Source: Opitutus sp. GAS368 | GTDB lineage: Bacteria > Verrucomicrobiota > Verrucomicrobiia > Opitutales > Opitutaceae | Reading direction: 5' to 3' | DNA length: 7,240 nt | NCBI GenBank assembly: GCA_945862035.1 | Contig: CAMAXB010000158.1 | Location: 1 to 7,240, forward strand | Shown: positions 5,610 to 7,240 of the stretch, one piece after another | How the letters are laid out: every line of letters starts with the position of its first letter | How positions within the stretch are numbered: position 1 is the stretch's first letter | Translations under genes and position numbers: made by a program | Notes under the pieces: model-generated | Told to the model about the DNA's origin: nothing | The model's database searches: none | What the model saw: only the letters and a program-made list of their open reading frames with translations

Positions 5610-7240
5610 ATGCCTCACCCCGCCTTTCTCGAATCGTCTGATCCCGCGATCTACACCCTGCGCACGACCGGCGCCGGGCCGCAGGGCAAGTTGCCGCTGA
5701 CGGCCACGATGCTGCGCGGTGCGACGAGCGGACACGTGTTCGGGATGACGCAGAACGCCGGCATGGGCTGGGATCCGCGAAAGCTGCTCGGCAAGGAATT
5801 CCTGATTCTCAGCACCCAGGGCGGCATCCGCGCGGCCGACGGCTCGCCGATTGCCCTCGGTTACCACACCGGACACTGGGAGGTCGGTCTACTCATGGAG
5901 GAGGCCGCGCGCACGTTCTCCGCGCATGGTGCGACCCCTTTTGCCGGTTACGTGAGCGATCCGTGCGACGGCCGCTCCAATGGCACACCCGCGATGGCGG
6001 ACAGCCTCCCTTACCGCAATGACGCCGCCATCGTTTTCCGCCGCCTGATCCGTTCGCTGCCCACCTGCCGCGGGGTGGTCGGGGTGGCGACCTGCGACAA
6101 GGGCCTTCCCGCAATGATGATGGCCCTCGCCGGCACCAAGCATCTGGCGAGCGTCCTCGTTCCCGGAGGGACCACCCTCAAGGCCGAGGAAGCCGAGGAC
6201 ACCGCGAAGGTGCAGACGCTCGCGGCCCGCTTTGCCCAGGGCGAGATCACCCTCGATTACGCCGCGCAGATGGGTTGCCGCGCCTGTGGTTCGCCCGGCG
6301 GCGGGTGTCAGTTCATGGGCACGGCCGCGACCTCGCAGGTCGTGGGCGAGGCGCTTGGGCTATCGCTGCCGCACTCGGCGCTGAGCCCCTCCGGCGCGGC
6401 GGTGTGGCGCGATATGGCCCGGCGCTCAGCGCTTGCGCTGATGGGAATGGAGTCGGCCGGACTTACGCTCGCTGATATTCTCACGGAGGACTCGCTGCAC
6501 AACGCGATGGTCGCGCACGCGGCCTTTGGCGGATCGACCAATCTGGTGCTCCACGTGCCGGCCATCGCCCACGCCGCGGGCCTGCGCCGTCCGACGGTCG
6601 AGGACTGGGCGCGCATCAACGCCCAGGTTCCGCGCCTGGTTGACGTGCTACCCAACGGGCCGACGCATTTTGCCACGGTCGATGTCTTCCTCGCGGGCGG
6701 CGTGCCCGAGGTGATGCTCCACCTCCGCGAGCTCGGCTTGCTCAAGCTCGGTGCGCGCACGGTCACAGGCCAGACCCTTGGCGAGAACCTCGCGTGGTGG
6801 GAGCAGTCCGAGCGGCGCAGTCGCTTTCGAGCCAAGCTGCGCGAGCTCGACGGCATCGATCCGGAGCGCGTGATCCTGCCGCCAGCCAAGGCGCGCGCCG
6901 CGGGGCTGACGAGCACAGTGTGTTTCCTGGGCGGCAATCTGGCCCCCGAGGGCGCTCTGGTGAAAAGCACAGCGATTGACGCCACGCTACTCGACACGGA
7001 CGGCGTCTTTGCGCACGAGGGCCCGGCGCGGATTTTCGGTTCCGAGGACGCCGCGATCGCGGCGATCAAGTCATCCGGGCCGGATGCGCTGCGGCGCGGC
7101 GAGATCGTCGTCCTCTGCGGGATCGGACCGACCGGCGGCATGCCCGAGACCTACCAGATCACCTCGGCCCTCAAATACCTGCCGAAGCTGAAGGGCGTGG
7201 TTCTCCTCACCGACGGGCGGTTCTCGGGCGTCTCTACCGG
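5610..7240 (+). CDS. Sugar-acid dehydratase of the IlvD/Edd superfamily, YjhG/YagF type (3' end cut by window)
   Basis: An uninterrupted frame of 543 codons runs from ATG 5610 to the window edge. It matches E. coli YjhG/YagF (D-xylonate dehydratases, about 655 residues) along its length, so about 110 C-terminal residues are missing. Shared signatures in order: LPLTA.ML (28-35), GMTQNAGMGW (45-54), YVSDPCDGR (114-122), SLPYRNDA (132-139), TCDKGLPA.MMAL (161-173), GCRACGSPGGGCQFMGTA (222-239), HAAFGGSTN (303-311), GGVPEVMLHL, WWEQSERR and finally GRFSGVST, the IlvD/Edd C-terminal signature. C119, C162 and C233 correspond to the three cysteines that bind the Fe-S cluster in pentonate dehydratases. 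D163 and K164 match the metal-binding aspartate and modified lysine next to it. The enzyme removes water from an aldonate to give a 2-keto-3-deoxy acid in the cytoplasm. Which aldonate is used cannot be decided. The start agrees with the YjhG N-terminus (PAIYTLRT). Confidence 0.94.
   Translation, partial: MPHPAFLESSDPAIYTLRTTGAGPQGKLPLTATMLRGATSGHVFGMTQNAGMGWDPRKLLGKEFLILSTQGGIRAADGSPIALGYHTGHWEVGLLMEEAARTFSAHGATPFAGYVSDPCDGRSNGTPAMADSLPYRNDAAIVFRRLIRSLPTCRGVVGVATCDKGLPAMMMALAGTKHLASVLVPGGTTLKAEEAEDTAKVQTLAARFAQGEITLDYAAQMGCRACGSPGGGCQFMGTAATSQVVGEALGLSLPHSALSPSGAAVWRDMARRSALALMGMESAGLTLADILTEDSLHNAMVAHAAFGGSTNLVLHVPAIAHAAGLRRPTVEDWARINAQVPRLVDVLPNGPTHFATVDVFLAGGVPEVMLHLRELGLLKLGARTVTGQTLGENLAWWEQSERRSRFRAKLRELDGIDPERVILPPAKARAAGLTSTVCFLGGNLAPEGALVKSTAIDATLLDTDGVFAHEGPARIFGSEDAAIAAIKSSGPDALRRGEIVVLCGIGPTGGMPETYQITSALKYLPKLKGVVLLTDGRFSGVST

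Noticed and set aside
6308..7141. 277-codon minus-strand frame within the dehydratase gene
   Set aside because: It is antisense to a clear YjhG-type coding sequence, with serine/arginine/alanine-rich low-complexity composition and no motif.

Overview
The window reads as a GC-rich bacterial chromosome segment, most plausibly from Verrucomicrobiota (Opitutaceae-like). Three things suggest this: an ACCACGGAT-type inverted repeat of a kind I associate with that group, translation starts preceded by pyrimidine-rich leaders instead of Shine-Dalgarno sequences, and the gene content (a sugar-acid catabolic cluster and a large membrane-bound hybrid kinase). The taxonomic placement is inference; there is no rRNA or marker gene.

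Layout: (1) 1-1016, minus strand, is the wreck of an IS21-family insertion sequence. The C-terminal part of the transposase IstA, broken by two frameshifts and at least two stops, is followed by the N-terminal part of the helper ATPase IstB, broken by two stops and with a destroyed Walker A motif. The catalytic half of IstA is absent. (2) 1017-1298 is noncoding and contains an imperfect inverted repeat of about 124 bp. (3) 1299-3560 encodes an orphan hybrid histidine kinase: seven predicted membrane segments, a PAS-like linker, HisKA, HATPase and a C-terminal receiver. (4) 3561-3851 is a spacer with no convincing gene. (5) 3852 to the window end holds three co-directional genes: a short-chain dehydrogenase/reductase, a class II (zinc) aldolase, and a YjhG/YagF-type sugar-acid dehydratase cut by the window edge. 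The dehydratase has no stop before the edge.

The three plus-strand genes look like a non-phosphorylative sugar or sugar-acid pathway. The dehydrogenase would oxidise a sugar or a deoxy-keto acid, the dehydratase would make a 2-keto-3-deoxy sugar acid, and the aldolase would cleave it or a related intermediate to pyruvate plus a small aldehyde. The actual sugar cannot be read from sequence alone. The unusual point is that a class II aldolase takes the place of the DapA-type aldolase that accompanies yjhG/yagF in E. coli. The kinase lies upstream on the same strand but is separated by about 290 bp, and nothing visible ties it to the pathway.

I saw no CRISPR array, tRNA, rRNA, defence system or clearly novel multi-gene system. 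The most worthwhile leads are the composition of the catabolic cluster, the nested palindrome between its first two genes, and the inverted repeat in front of the kinase.
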